Positions 1 through 12,039 are shown, counted from the first letter of the stretch. The stretch is DNA of 64,000 nt from Pseudofabraea citricarpa (GCA_029641185.1 JAPWGK010000037.1:124001-188000); one strand, 5' to 3'. Made by a program: numbers and translations. The notes: generated by a model from the sequence alone, not told the origin.

Positions 1-176
1 CAGTCTGAATTGATTTCCGTAGTCCTACAAATACCCACCTTTATTCCTCTCTTTCTTTTACAACAACCACACAACACCACACTACACTACACAACACCAC
101 ACACAACCATACACAACACATAAACAGTGAAACAATCTCCGATACCTTTGTTGAAGCATCAAAGTATCAAAACATA

Positions 177-1487
177 ATGGAGATGGATTTAACCACAGCA
201 ACTGTATGTATTCGCACGCTCCACACAAGAACCAAAAGCTGACAGAAGGCACAGGACAAGCAAGCCCAACAAAGCACAGCTGGTAATAAACACCCCACCC
301 CCTCCGTGACATAGCTTACCATGCTACATCACACCATGTGAGCTGTGTCGCTGACTTGAGACTGAATAGGCACAATTAAAGCTCCCAAAGTGAAAACAAA
401 GAGCCGTAATTGTCGCACATGCTGCAACTGTGGGCACGTAGCTTCCACGGAGTGGATGAACGAGCCTCTCCCTTCACGGAACAAGTGCCAGAACTGTGGC
501 GAGTCTCGAGACCGAAGGGCCAGAAAGAGCCCATCGGTGCCTACAGCCATGAGTGGAAACCCGGCCGGCAGCGACATACCTGCTCCTGTGCGAGTGAAAA
601 CTGCCCCTAGCAGCAGCAACACCCTTGGCAACGGTGGAGCTGGTGGTAAGGACAAGACGCAGAGCAAGAAAAAGCACTCTCACCGGGGCGTAAAATGTCG
701 AGGCAATGGGAGATACCTTCAGTGGGACTCCGAGGACGAGGAAGATGAGCGAAATGATAAATGCGGTCGTCTCGTGGGCACTGACGAGGACAGAGCCAAC
801 GACGCAGCAATCAATAGCATGCTCATTTTTTCAGATTCCTCATCAAAGGGATCGTCCGAGCCAGAAGAGCTAAACGAGGTGATACTACCAGCTGAGGTAG
901 AAAGGTTGCCAGTCAAGGTGGAGATGTTGCCTGTTGGACAAGGATCAAGTGTCCAAATCCAGTCTATAAAGCCGTTTCCTAATCCAGCGGGTGCGGCTTT
1001 CGTTCCTTCGATTCAGCAATCCATACAGGATGCTATGGCTTTGCTGAAGAAGATGATAGCTGAACAAGCACCAGACGACGTTGTCCAGTTCCATTGGGAA
1101 GTTGTAAAGCGCCTTGTGACACCGCCGACTGTGTCCATCCCTCCTGGGCTAGTCAAGGCAGGCGGTTGTCCAAAGCCTGGCAACAGGAAGGCCGGCGCAG
1201 TGAAAAAAGTCCCAACAGAGGCATCCAGGACTTCTGCACCGCCTGCCACTGGGCCAATTACGCGGAGAAGGAAGGTGGCCGTTTTGCCTGTGCGAGCGTC
1301 AGTTGAGCTGATGGCTTCAGATGGCATCCAAAGGTTGCTTTTCAAAGTCAAGAAGACTGGAAAGAAGAGGAGCCTTTCAGCTGTGGATGAAGCAGTCGAC
1401 TCCGTGGCCTCGATTGGGACTCGAAGGAAACTCTCACTGATCGAGGACCTCGAGCCCAACACGGCAAGAAAGAAGAGAAAAGGCTGA
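177..1487 (+). CDS. Hypothetical basic protein with N-terminal zinc ribbon
   Basis: A long frame open from 366 to 1487 has no ATG near its beginning. A two-exon model fits: exon 1 is 177-207 (ATG at 177), the intron is 208-369 with a GCTGAC branch site near 349 and a TAG acceptor, and exon 2 is 370-1487. This gives about 382 residues. The first in-frame ATG without splicing is at 456 and would cut off half of the cysteine motif. Near the N-terminus C-x2-C (about residues 28-31) and C-x2-C-G (about 50-53) form a zinc-ribbon-like pair. The rest is Ser/Lys/Glu-rich and probably disordered, with a short acidic stretch and several basic clusters; it ends in a lysine/arginine-rich nuclear-localisation-like tail. 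A nuclear role is inference; I do not recognise a characterised homologue. The exon 1 donor (GTATTC) is weak, so the start is uncertain. Confidence 0.5.
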
Positions 1488-3386
1488 GCCTCGGACACAC
1501 CAGTCCATACCTCAAATGTATGAGGACCCGATTCTTTCCAACTTCGAATCCAACGTTTGCATAGCTGAAGCTCCACGAAGGAGAAGGGCTCCGCTGCCAA
1601 GGCACACATTGAGATACCAACCAGACTTCCATCTCCACTTTACGAACACCTCAAAAGACCCTCCACAGTCAGCTAGACATGGTCACGACTCCCAAGAACT
1701 CAAAAACTCGCACAGTTCCGATAAAGAAAAAGGCCTTGACAAAAGAAGAAAAAACGAAGATGTCACATGCGTATAGTATGCAGCGACGACGGCTTACAAG
1801 GAGGAGAATTGTGTTTACAAACTGTAGTTTAAATAGCTTTACAACTTTGCTACGAGTACAAACGAATATAAGAAGATTACAAACCGCTTTCGTGAATCGC
1901 ATAGCAACAGCATGCAAAAAGAAAAAAGAAAAGAGAAAAGAAAAAAAGAAAAAAAGTAATTCTCTCTAGAATAGAGGGATAAAGTGTAATCCGTGAACTA
2001 ACAGAAGTACTAAAACCTTACTCCTCGTCTCGAGCTAGCATGTGCCTCTTATCCTGCTATACTCCTTCCCTCCCTCCCGCTCCAATGCTATCGGCCGTGG
2101 ATAATCTAAGCGCCGAATCCGGTTCGACAGAGAGTATCTGGCTACCTGATAAGAAGAGTAAGGAAAGCGAAACAGAAGTATAGCTGGAGTATATATACGT
2201 GTCTGAGGAAGATGAAGAAGTACCGTCGTAAAATCGGCCTATAGGTATTCGCGGAATTATATAGCCGGCACCGAGTCCGATATAAAATGACTGATAACAA
2301 GAGCAAAGTTAACAACGAAGCCGAAATATCACTAGACTATATGCAAAAGGAATATAATTAGTACAAAGACACGCGCTACCGTGCGTGCTTGACAGGCTTA
2401 AGAATTCGGGCCTGGGCTCCCGATCCTTTTCCTTTGTATTGTAACTCTGGGTAAGACCTCTCTTCTAACTGTGTCTCTCTCCCATGGTCCCGAGATGTCA
2501 TGAACCGTGAAATTTCTTTATTTCCGAGTGCCTCGCTTGTATGTGAAATATAAAGCCGCAGAACAAGCAAGAGCTGCCGATTGTCCTCGTCAAGTGGATG
2601 GGTAGGTAAAGAAAACAAAGTGAGGAAAGACAGGACAGACAGAGTTCAGTGAGCGAGAAAAAGTCAGGCCACACTATGCCAGTACAGTAAATCTTCGATC
2701 CCGACATGCTGGGGAAGAGAAGAGAAGAGAAGCCAAAAACAAGACCCGAATTCATGTGCCGACATAGTACAGCATAGTACAACCCCCCATCACAACTCAT
2801 TATTCACCACCAAGCAGCAAAGAAAAGACTCCAAGACATGTCGTCAAGCTCGGCAGCCGGATACGGATAAACCTCTAACAGCGACGCGGAATTATGTTCC
2901 GAAGACAGCGGAATGTGTCTGGTACCCATGCTCGTGCGGAGAGCTGCGGGGTCGCGGAAGTAACGACGACATACATGTCATGGCTTGGGCAACTTCTCGA
3001 CAAGCTTTCCTCTCCCTTCCGAGCTTCAGTCTCCTGCCAGCTTGGAGATCGAGGAGGTGGGTTTTTGAAAAAGAGGTAGGGTTGACTTATTAAGGTTGTG
3101 TTTTCTTGTTCCCTCCTCTCTTCTCTGAAATATTCTTGCTACTTGGAAAACTTTCTTCGTTTGCTGACTGACTTTACTTACTTACCTACCTATACTCACC
3201 TCTCTTCCCTCTTCTGCTCGTGTTAAAGAGGTAAAGCCGAAGCAGGCCGGACTTGTTCACTTCTGTGTACCTGTGTACCCAAGCTATTCTTATTTATTCA
3301 GACAAAGCTCTGTCACTCAATCACTTGTTCCATTGCCTCAATCAAACACCGCAAAAAGAAAGTAGGAGGAGAAAAAGAAAAGGAAG
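1488..3386. other. Intergenic region with degenerate AT-rich segment
   Basis: No convincing gene is present. The first 500 bases after the zinc-ribbon gene are A/G-rich. From about 2040 to 2380 the sequence reads like eroded coding DNA broken by TAG/TAA stops and rich in TA dinucleotides, which may be a mutated mobile-element fragment. The last 300 bases before the homogentisate dioxygenase start are pyrimidine-rich, as is common in fungal promoters and leaders. Short open frames here lack recognisable domains. Confidence 0.5.
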
Positions 3387-4965
3387 ATGCCCGTCACGAA
3401 ATTCAGCACGCCGGAGAAGTACAAGTACCAGAATGGATTTGGTTCCTACCATGAGTCCGTATCCCCCTCTCCCCAATCACAAAAACACAGGCAATGAGAG
3501 AAGAACAAAGACTGAATTACATACGCACAACAGATCAGAAGCCATAGCAGGGGCACTCCCCATCGGAGCCAACTCGCCTCAGAAACCCCCGTATGGATTA
3601 TACACAGAAAAGCTCTCAGGGACAGCCTTCACAGCACCACGAAAGGAGAACCAGCAATCATGGCTATACCGCGTGCTACCCGCAGCATCCCACTCGTCCT
3701 TCGTCGCGCGCGAGGCATCGACCTACGATACGAATCCCGAAGGGGCAAAGATGCACCAGATCCCGAACCAGCTGCGGTGGGATCCGTTTGATCTGGACAT
3801 GGAGAGCGACTGGGTGCACAGCTTGCGACTGGTCGCCGGCGCAGGCGATCCGACGATGAAGACCGGATTGGGGATCCTGATCTTCGCGGCCGGCAAGAGC
3901 ATGAGTGCACAGGAAGCCTTCTATAGCGCCGACGGAGATATGTTGATTGTCCTGCAGCACGGCATCATGGATATCCAGACGGAGCTTGGCTGGTTGCTCG
4001 TGCGGCCCAATGAGATCTGTGTCATCCCGCGAGGGATCCGGTACCGCGTCGAGCTGCCTGACGGTCCCGTCCGTGGATACATCCTCGAACTATACGAGGG
4101 CCATTTCCAGCTCCCGGAACTGGGCCCTATCGGGTCGAACTGTCTGGCCAACGCGCGAGATTTCCAAGCTCCCGTGGCGAGCTTCACTGCCGAAGGGGAA
4201 GAGGGAGAGCAAGGGGGGGAATATACGCTCCTCTCGAAATTCAACGGCCACCTCTTCGGCGCCACGCAGGCCCACACGCCCTTCGACGTCGTGGCCTGGC
4301 ACGGGTTATACTACCCGTACAAGTACGACCTGGGGCGCTTCAACACGATCGGGAGCATATCCTTCGACCACCCGGACCCGTCCATCTTCACGGTCCTGTC
4401 AGCGCCGGGGCCGTACGCGGGGACGGCCATCGCAGACTTCGTCATCTTCCCACCGCGCTGGCTCGTGGGCGAAGACACGTTCCGCCCGCCGTGGTACCAC
4501 CGGAACACCATGTCGGAGTTCATGGGCCTGATCCACGGCGACTACGACGCGAAGACGGGCGGCGGCTTCAAGCCCGCCGGCGCCAGCTTGCACAATATCA
4601 TGAGCGCCCACGGTCCCGACAGCGGCACCCACGAGAAGGCCTCGGCCGCCGCCTTGAAACCGCTCAAGGTCGGCGAGGGCAGCATGGCCTTTATGTTCGA
4701 GAGCTGCTTGATGGTCGGCGTCACCGAGTGGGGGCTCAAGAGGTGCGAGAAGATCCAGGAGGACTACAACGCCGAGAGCTGGGTACCGCTCAAGCGGCAC
4801 TTCAAACTCGCCGACGGCATGAGGAAGGTGAGCAATCTGGTCGACGGCGCCGCTGCTGAGATCAGAGGTATTGATGTCGCGTTGAGCGTGAATGGGAAGG
4901 ATCAGGGGAATGGGAATGGGGCGAAGAAGGAAACGAACGAGCAAGCTCTGCCGCATTATACTTGA
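3387..4965 (+). CDS. hmgA: Homogentisate 1,2-dioxygenase
   Basis: This Fe(II) ring-cleavage enzyme of tyrosine/phenylalanine catabolism opens homogentisate to maleylacetoacetate. Exon 1 is 3387-3454, the intron is 3455-3533 (donor GTCCGT, acceptor ACAG) and exon 2 is 3534-4965, giving about 499 residues. The splice restores [17 protein letters not shown], which matches the fungal family; reading upstream of exon 2 without splicing only adds intron sequence. The iron ligands are visible: YHRN and SEF (near residues 345 and 351) and the AHGPD histidine (near 381), an offset of about ten from human His335, Glu341 and His371. The family is usually about 445 residues; the extra length lies partly in a glutamate/glycine-rich insert and in a charged C-terminal tail. 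The usual partner genes (fumarylacetoacetase, maleylacetoacetate isomerase) are not in the window. Identity is secure. Confidence 0.96.
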
Positions 4966-5601
4966 AACAAGAGTGAAAAAGAAAAAGGTCCTGCGGTATG
5001 TCTATCTGTATCTATGACGAATGAAATGAAATGAAATCAAAAGAAATGAAGGTAAAAACACCTCTGGCCGCAATCATACCATGCCTTGAGAATATTTCAC
5101 ACATTTCTACAGATTTGGTCATGTACCCTGTGAGATGAACACATTCGATTGCGCTTCAAAGAGCCCGTGAGGATTTCTTGATATATACAAGTCGAGATTG
5201 CGACAGAAGAGGAAGAAATCTCCAATTATGCCGGCATGAATTTCTAGAAGCTAAAAAGTGCCACCCTATGATAAGAAGGGATAGCAAGAAGAAAGTAATG
5301 TAAAGTATACCTAGGTATATAAAAGTAATAAAAGTAAAAGAGGCCCGCCAGCCTGCCCGAGATCGAAGCCTGCGCGACGGAAGCAAGAGAAGAGAGAAAA
5401 AACAAAATCGGGTATCAAAAGTGGTCCTTCCCAGCCCAGGTCGTCCGAAAGAAATAAAAGGCATTCTAAAAGCTCAAAAATGAAAGATGATTTTCTTTTC
5501 ATGTGCCTTCCTCCAATGCACACAGATTCCATTTGCCCATGGAAAGATTTTGCTCCTTCATACCCTCAACGCCTGGAAAACAAATCATAATGATATGGCG
5601 G
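4966..5601. other. Convergent intergenic region
   Basis: This 636-base stretch lies between the 3' ends of the homogentisate dioxygenase gene and the copper-fist gene. It contains A-rich GAAAT-type repeats near 5020-5050 and no frame with a recognisable domain. It probably holds both 3' UTRs. Confidence 0.6.
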
Positions 5602-7709
5602 TTATACAGTTCCGACATTGTGTATACTACATCCAATGCATTCGCAGTCATCGCCGCAAGGGCACGTGTCGACATCGCCAGGGCATGGTATATGCGGCCC
5701 ACGATGAATTGTGCATCCGAGACACTAAAAGGTTGTTAGATTAGCCTTTTATAGCAAAAGTAAAGGCTATGTGAAAACATAAACATGACTTACTTCGCAG
5801 TCTTCACCACAAGGGCAACTTTGGGTGTCTCCATCGCATGCATCTGATGAAAAGGTATAGTTGACAAAGAGAAAGTCGGAAGCAGGGAACGATTGTTCGT
5901 CACCGTTATTAGATGTGGTACTCGATGGCGTGTGCACAGCTGTAGGGGATGTGACGGCTTCGATATTTGGCGTAGCATTGGAATGGCCGTTCGTGTACAT
6001 TTCACCGTTACTCGACGGCTGACCTTCTAGACCCATAAGATCCCATGCAGAGCGAACATACGTCTTGGTGGCCTCATTATAAGGATGTGCCGCGCATCCT
6101 ATGCATTGGCAAGTATCACCACAACCACATTCATGAATAGTGTCAAGACCCCTATCAATTGGAGTATCAAACTGCATAGGAGGCGGCGCTGGTTGTGCAT
6201 AGTTGTGCCCCTGCAGGTTTTGACGCCAGTCCGAAGGCTGTAGAGGATGCTGAAATGAGCCATATGATGGCGGATAGGTGAAGACTGTCGGCTGAGCCAT
6301 AAACTGTGGAAATATTGATAATCCCTCCTGTGGAGATAATTGGTGTGTCATCTGCGGACTGCTTCGACTAGAGGTTGGTTCATGCTTCAACATAGGCTGG
6401 GCCTTCGATGAGCAACAGCTTCCAGCTTGAGGCTCAGGTGGTTCCGATACTGAACTCGCTGTCGAAGATGTGTGACTATGGCTAAGTTTCGGGGCACAGC
6501 ATGAGCTTCCGTTTGTAGAGCTACTTGATACCCGACTTGACTTTGGTTTAGGCGCACAGCAAGATCCACCATTTGGCACCTTTACTTCGCTAACTGAAGA
6601 CTGTGGTTTTGGAGCACAACAAGATCCGCCATTCGTCGTCCCATTTGGCGAAAAGGTTGCAGGTAAGACTAATGGATTCTCAATCACATTTTCAAGGCTT
6701 GTGTAGCTATATCCCCCGTTCATCAGATCGCTAGATGGACCATTTCCATGCACGGGCCCGCTAAGCGTGTTGATAGGTACCGGCTGCATCGGCACATAGC
6801 CGTATTGTGGCTGTATTTGAGCAAACTGCGGAGAGAATCCATACTGGAGAGGCGCGGGTGGATAACCATTGTTGGTGTGTATTCCTGGCAGCTGCTGCTG
6901 GGGCGGTTGATCAAAAGGAACTATGTTGACACTATTCATATCCATTCTTGCAAAATTGGAAGGATCAAATGACTGTTTGCGACTGGCAGGCCTTGATGCT
7001 GGCTTTTGTACTCGAAAAGTGACCTTTGTCGGTGATGGTGCATCTATCACAGACGCGCTCAAGTGCTGATGTCCAACCGCTGGTAGGTCGGCAGGGCTTC
7101 CGGTTCCACAACCACATTGTTGTTTCCGAGGAATTGCAGCAGTAACACTCCCACACGCACATTGTTGATTTGCGGGATGTGGACATGCACTCAATGGTCT
7201 TCCAGGTTTCCTCACAGGCACCATAAGCCGATCGTTTGCGTGGTTGCATTTCGTTGAACGGTGACCTCGAATACATGGCTCACTATGATTGCAATGTCAG
7301 TAAAGATCCTCCAATTATCTCGAGAACCGGCGTGACTGTTTAAGAGGAAGTGGCTGGAATCATCGACAGCTTACGATGGCCCTCGGAGAAGATGGCAATA
7401 ACGACTGAGGACTGCTCAATGTTCAATGTATGCTCATGACAAATCAAAGTACTCATTCCAATTAAAGGATGTATTGCCAGGAAATGCTAGCTGAAAGATA
7501 TATAGTGAGACATTTCCAACTGATCGATACTGAATCAAGCCCCTGCAAAGCGTGTAGAGAGTTGTATCATGGACGGTGCGAAAGCATCGTCTCTCTGGTG
7601 GTCTGATTGTGTTGGTTGACGCTCTAGCGCCTCAACCCAGAAACAGGTCTGCCAAGTAGCAAGGAAATCACACGTACCAGGCCATCTTCTGTCCATTGAT
7701 CGTAGGCAT
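5602..7709 (-). CDS. Copper-fist transcription factor (Mac1/Cuf1 type)
   Basis: This is a nuclear copper-sensing regulator with three exons: 7709-7678, 7282-5794 and 5724-5602, about 547 residues. The 32-nt first exon carries the start and the first residues of the DNA-binding domain; the 395-nt intron splits a cysteine codon (TG|T). Splicing yields ACEPCIRGHRSTKCNHAND followed by KPGRPLSACPHP, the copper-fist zinc module with the basic GRP motif. The C-terminal half holds three copies of C-x-C-x3-C-x-C-x2-C-x2-H (CGCGDTCQCIGCAAH, then two starting CPCG). The second copy exists only after removal of the 69-nt intron 5725-5793, which supports that splice. Such motifs bind Cu(I) in yeast Mac1. 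Four GSCCAPK-like double-cysteine repeats lie in the middle. By family it should activate copper uptake genes under copper shortage, but an Ace1-like detoxification role is not excluded. Confidence 0.92.
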
Positions 7710-9709
7710 GGTGGACTTCTGCCGCGATAGGCACGCAGCTGTCAGGTAGTTCGGGTGGTTGCAGACAAAATTTGTCCCCTCGTGTGCGAAGTCGTCCAAA
7801 TAACCTCACCGCCCACTCGGCCTGGGTCGCAAGCTGCGGAAGTGACTCGGGCACGATGCCGACTGCAAGCGACAGGTTTGCTGAGAGATGCAAATCAGGT
7901 AAGCTTCTGGAGCAAGCACTGGCGTTCTAGTTCAAGGATATGATTGCTCGACGATCTCATGTGGGATGGTATGGCTCTGGTGGCTAGGTTGGTTCCGCAG
8001 GCAAAAGGCTGTGGCAGAGGATGTTTGGGCAGAGAGGATCGTGGAGGGCGAAGGTGAGGTGGATTGAGCTGGTTATCTGGCTTGTCAGCGAGGGTGTCTT
8101 GAGTAGGTAGTTGCAGTCTGACGGGTGCTGGTGGTAGTGGTGGTGTGCAGTCTGCCCAGGTGGGTGCAGACGAGGGGCATGGTGAGAGTGTACGGACATA
8201 CGGTACAGTATGGGCCTACCAGCATCAAGGCATATCGACGTGCAGGGCGTCGTCCAACAAGCACCGCCGTCGAGTCGTCGACCCCGCTACTCGAAAGACT
8301 TGCTGGGAAGCGCGGGCATGAATGAAGGTTTGGCTTTGCAGGAGTTGCAGATGTTTCCTTCGGACGGTGGTAGGTGGTGGTCGGTGGTGGCTCGAGATTT
8401 GTGAGGAGTTGAGGGACCGAGCAGGGCGCGCATGTATCACACTGCGGTTCTTTAGTGGGGAGCGCTGGGGTCTGAGTCGCCGCCGTGGTTTGTCGATTGG
8501 GGAGCACGAGCAAGTTTTGATAGGCCCATCTGCGGCGACTCGGGGGGGATCCTCAGGGATGGCCACAACCCCGAGACCCGATCCTGGGTTGCCGATGTTG
8601 CGCAGAGACAAGAGAAGAGAGATCCGACGGCTAGAGCGCATATATTGGCTTGACACCTTGTGGGACGGACGAGGCTGGGGAGGTGATGGGTGAAGGGTGA
8701 TGTTGATGTTGATGGTTGCTCTGTTGGCGGCGGGTGCGGGACATTAAAGGGTAGCTGATTGGGGTTGAAGAACTGATTGATTGAGTGATTGCTGATGCAG
8801 GGAGAGCCAGGAACCGGATCTTATCTAATCGACATCGACGTGGGAGGGAGATCGGCGTACAATGAATGAATGTCTGGGGATGATTGATGAGGAGAGAGCA
8901 ATGCAATCCCCAAAAGATGAGACGAGACAGGAAAATCATGTGAGGGTGGGTCGATCGGTAGCCAGTCAAGATATATTATTGTCAACAAGAGAGGAGAGGA
9001 GTTGCGATTGCGAGCTGGTCACAAAACTCAAGATGAACCAGGCCATGTTTCTCTCCGGGACAAGCTCAAAGCCAATGCTATTAGCATCTCTTGAATTCAT
9101 ACAGGAGCAATTGCTTAATAGCCAAGTTCAATGTCTTTGCTTGCAAGGACCTCCTCGACAACAGAATTACCGGTTATCTGCACTATACCTCTCACTTCAT
9201 CGACAGTCACGAGACACAATCACTGCTGACTCGGAGAATCCCGATTACTAAGCAACCACCACCCCTCATCCCCACCCTCTGCATTCACAGATTTTCCAAT
9301 TTTATGCACTGCCCGCACTCGCATCAACAACCACAAGAGGCACAAGACTGCAGACGCAGACGACAGTGCACAAAACCGCTAGAGAAGAAAAAAGAACTGC
9401 CAGTCTCGCTCTGCGTAGCGGTTTTTGCATGAACAAGTCTAAGTAAGAAAGGCTTTTCGTTGTCCCATCCTTTCCTCTCGTTTCACGCGTCACTGCTGGG
9501 AAACTATACCCGACTCGACTGGCCAGCAGCTGCAGCCACGAGCAGCCCCATCGTCAGGAGATCAAAGCTCTACGTATGCAAGTCATTCATCCCAAGGACA
9601 GACAGTCCCAAAACTCTGGTTCCTCGAATCCCCTTCTAACACGTTCTGCTAGGCAAATCAACCGACTCACTCCTGCTGCTTGCACGTGACACGTGACCCT
9701 TCTGAGACC
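7710..9709. other. Divergent intergenic region, copper-fist / methyltransferase
   Basis: About 2 kb separates two divergent genes. Overlapping open frames occur on both strands between 8080 and 8700, but they are GC-rich shadows of one another, with no domain, no consistent splice sites and no ATG in good context. The region probably holds the promoters and long leaders of both genes. Confidence 0.5.
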
Positions 9710-10531
9710 ATGGCCAACAACTTGGACCCGGATTCGGATTCCGAGGCCCTGGATATGTTTGCTGATCCAGAAGATTACTACCCACCGTCCCCAAAACCAA
9801 CAACAGAAACCCATACCCTGCTCTCTGGTTCCACCCTTTCTCTCCGTCTGGTTGGTCATAACCCATTATGGGGTCACCATCTCTGGAATGCTGGTCGAGT
9901 TATTGCTATTTATCTGGAGAAGAATTCGGATCTTATTCGAGGCAAAGCTGTCCTCGAGCTAGGAGCCGGAGCCGGCTTACCTAGCATGGTATGCGGCATG
10001 TTGCAAGCGGACAAGGTCGTCGTAACCGACTATCCAGACCCAGATCTGGTGTCAAATCTCTGGGTCAATATCGAGATGGCAGAGAAGTTAAGAGCAGAGA
10101 AGGGCGAAACCATCAACTCCAATGAGCGTACGGTCGTCGCAGAAGGATACTGCTGGGGTGCAGATGTCCTACCACTGATCTCTTTGCTGAAGAATGGCCG
10201 TGGAGAGAAGGTAGCTACGCGATCTGATGGGTTTGAAGTCCTCATATTGGCAGATCTACTCTTCAACCACTCCGAACATGCCAAATTGGTATCGACGATA
10301 CAAAAGACGTTGTTAAAGACGCCAGAAGCAAAGGCCCTTGTATTCTTTACACCATATCGACCTTGGTTATATGAGAAGGATATGGCATTCTTCGATCTTG
10401 TGAGGGAAGCGGGATTCACCGTGGAAAAGATCTTGGAGGAGAAAATGGAGAAGGTTATGTTTGAGAAGGATCCAGGAGATGAAGAACTGCGGAGGACGGT
10501 TTTTGGTTACGAGGTCAAATGGGCATTATGA
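9710..10531 (+). CDS. efm7: EFM7/NNT1-type protein lysine methyltransferase
   Basis: This class I S-adenosylmethionine-dependent methyltransferase is of the family that, in yeast, modifies the N-terminus and adjacent lysine of elongation factor eEF1A. It is a single exon; ATG 9710 in an ACCATGG context is preferred over the non-ATG in-frame codon upstream, giving 273 residues. GHNPLWGHHLWNAGR is the family signature before the Rossmann core, followed by motif I VLELGAGAGLPS, an acidic VTDYPD motif II and an ILADLLFNHSEH segment typical of METTL21/EFM7 enzymes. The length matches the family (about 260 residues). It is cytosolic, with no signal or membrane segment. Assignment to EFM7 rather than another family-16 member rests on overall resemblance. 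Confidence 0.9.
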   Translation: MANNLDPDSDSEALDMFADPEDYYPPSPKPTTETHTLLSGSTLSLRLVGHNPLWGHHLWNAGRVIAIYLEKNSDLIRGKAVLELGAGAGLPSMVCGMLQADKVVVTDYPDPDLVSNLWVNIEMAEKLRAEKGETINSNERTVVAEGYCWGADVLPLISLLKNGRGEKVATRSDGFEVLILADLLFNHSEHAKLVSTIQKTLLKTPEAKALVFFTPYRPWLYEKDMAFFDLVREAGFTVEKILEEKMEKVMFEKDPGDEELRRTVFGYEVKWAL

Positions 10532-11135
10532 ATATCAGGTGAGGTAGGTAGATAAGAATCAGACCGGATGCTCAAGAAAGCAGCTGGAGTGAGAGCTTAA
10601 ACTTCGAGGAAAGTGTGTACCTGTGAGATCATTGTCAGGAGATTGTTCCTGAACTGTAAATCAGCGTTTTTTCTCCTGCCATGGAACTCTTCCTCGCAAA
10701 TCTCCGCATGAGAGTTCAGCATTACCCTGCCATGCGGAGTCCGCGGCACGTCGAGTAACCGAAGCTGGACTGACGACTTTGTTTCATAGGCAGTCAGTAA
10801 AGGGACGAAACTCTTTTAAGATTAAAGCAGTATGTACACTCAAAAAGCGTAGAAATTGAGTTATTGAGTTTAGGAGTCATCCAGTCTCTACAGGCGTTAC
10901 ATTTTTCTTTTTTCCTTTCTAGCATACATGTTCTTTCAATAAATCGTGTACTTCGTACTGCGCTGTTATTGTAATCCACGTGATTTGATTACTACTTGCT
11001 TCTCAAATCAATAAACAAGGAATACAAATACCATGAAGCTCTCTTGACGGATGAAGCTTTACATTGCCCAGGATAATTATCTGCCGAAGTTTAGAATTTT
11101 ATAGATATTCTTGTGAGGGAGTAGTGGAGCTTTAA

Positions 11136-11162
11136 CTCTTGCTCTTGCTCTTGCTCTTGCTC
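11136..11162. repeat. TTGCTC hexamer microsatellite
   Basis: Four and a half consecutive copies of a CTTGCT/TTGCTC unit lie in the spacer between the methyltransferase and mannosidase genes. Confidence 0.9.
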
Positions 11163-11360
11163 GCCAAGTCGTTGGTCGTTCATCATCTCTGTAGCCGAGC
11201 TTAAACCCGACATCAACGACAGACAGCTACTCTCCTCTCTCTCCATTTCCCATGTCTTGCAACAGTGCAACCCTCAGCGCACGACGAAGATAAGGCTAAT
11301 CTGGTATTGAGATTGCAACGTAGCACGATTCGCTGGCAGGGCAGGGCAAGACAGGAGCTA

Positions 11361-11398
11361 CTGTGCTGTGCTGTGCTGTGCTGTGCTGTGCTGTGCTG
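11361..11398. repeat. CTGTG pentamer microsatellite
   Basis: About seven consecutive CTGTG units. The unit length is not a multiple of three, and no coding context is seen. Confidence 0.9.
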
Positions 11399-12039
11399 CA
11401 CTGGCCATCCCATGCCTGTCCCTCTCGACACATCAGGAAGCTCAAGCAGGTGATGGACAAGCATCGGATGGGCGACCCCGCGAATTCGGATACTTCTGAC
11501 CCAATGGGCATCACCGCTGGCGCATCTAAGCTTCCGCGCGCCGTTATCAGCTGCACAGTGCAGAGTGAACTGTGCACCGCTAGAGGATAGCATCAGGGGA
11601 AATGATGGGATCTGCCATCCATGATCCATGATCCGTCCAATGCCATGATCAGATGTTCTGATCAATTGACTGCCGCACTCGACCCCCTTTAGAACCTTGG
11701 ACCTTGGCTGGCGATGGGCCGGATGACGAATGGGAGCGGGGAAGGGGTTGTGGCTCAACAGGCTCAACGGGTTCAACAGTGCCGTTTGTTCTGTTAGTGC
11801 ATCGAGGCTTTTTTCTTTTTTCCCTCTTCTTCCTTGGTGCGTGTACTTCTTATATTGTTCCTGTGCTCCCTCTGTTGGCTTTGTTTTTTTTTTACCCTTT
11901 CATTCCTGTCGCTTTCTCGAGTCGAGCCGTCATCCCATCCCCCTCGGTCCCTGGTGCTCCTCTCACAACGCTCACGCCCACGCCCTTTTTTTTTATACAC
12001 CCCTTCGACGAAAAGGTGTGGTAGATTCATCCCGGTGCC

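Larger units (their letters stand above)
10532..12039. other. Intergenic region with simple repeats
   Basis: No gene is supported. The region holds a TTGCTC hexamer run (11136-11162), a CTGTG pentamer run (11361-11398) and, from 11800 on, a strongly pyrimidine-rich leader before the GH47 mannosidase. A frame on the minus strand at 11213-11776 crosses the pentamer run and resembles nothing known. Confidence 0.5.

Noticed and set aside
1013..1609. 198-codon minus-strand frame opposite the zinc-ribbon gene
   Set aside because: It is the antisense shadow of the 370-1487 exon; composition follows the sense gene and no domain is seen.
4399..4956. 185-codon minus-strand frame inside the homogentisate dioxygenase gene
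   Set aside because: Antisense shadow caused by high third-position GC of the dioxygenase exon.
8085..8693. Several overlapping frames on both strands between the copper-fist and EFM7 genes
   Set aside because: Mutually overlapping, no domains, no consistent splice sites; probably promoter or leader DNA.
11213..11776. 187-codon minus-strand frame
   Set aside because: It runs through the CTGTG repeat and gives low-complexity protein; no support for a gene.
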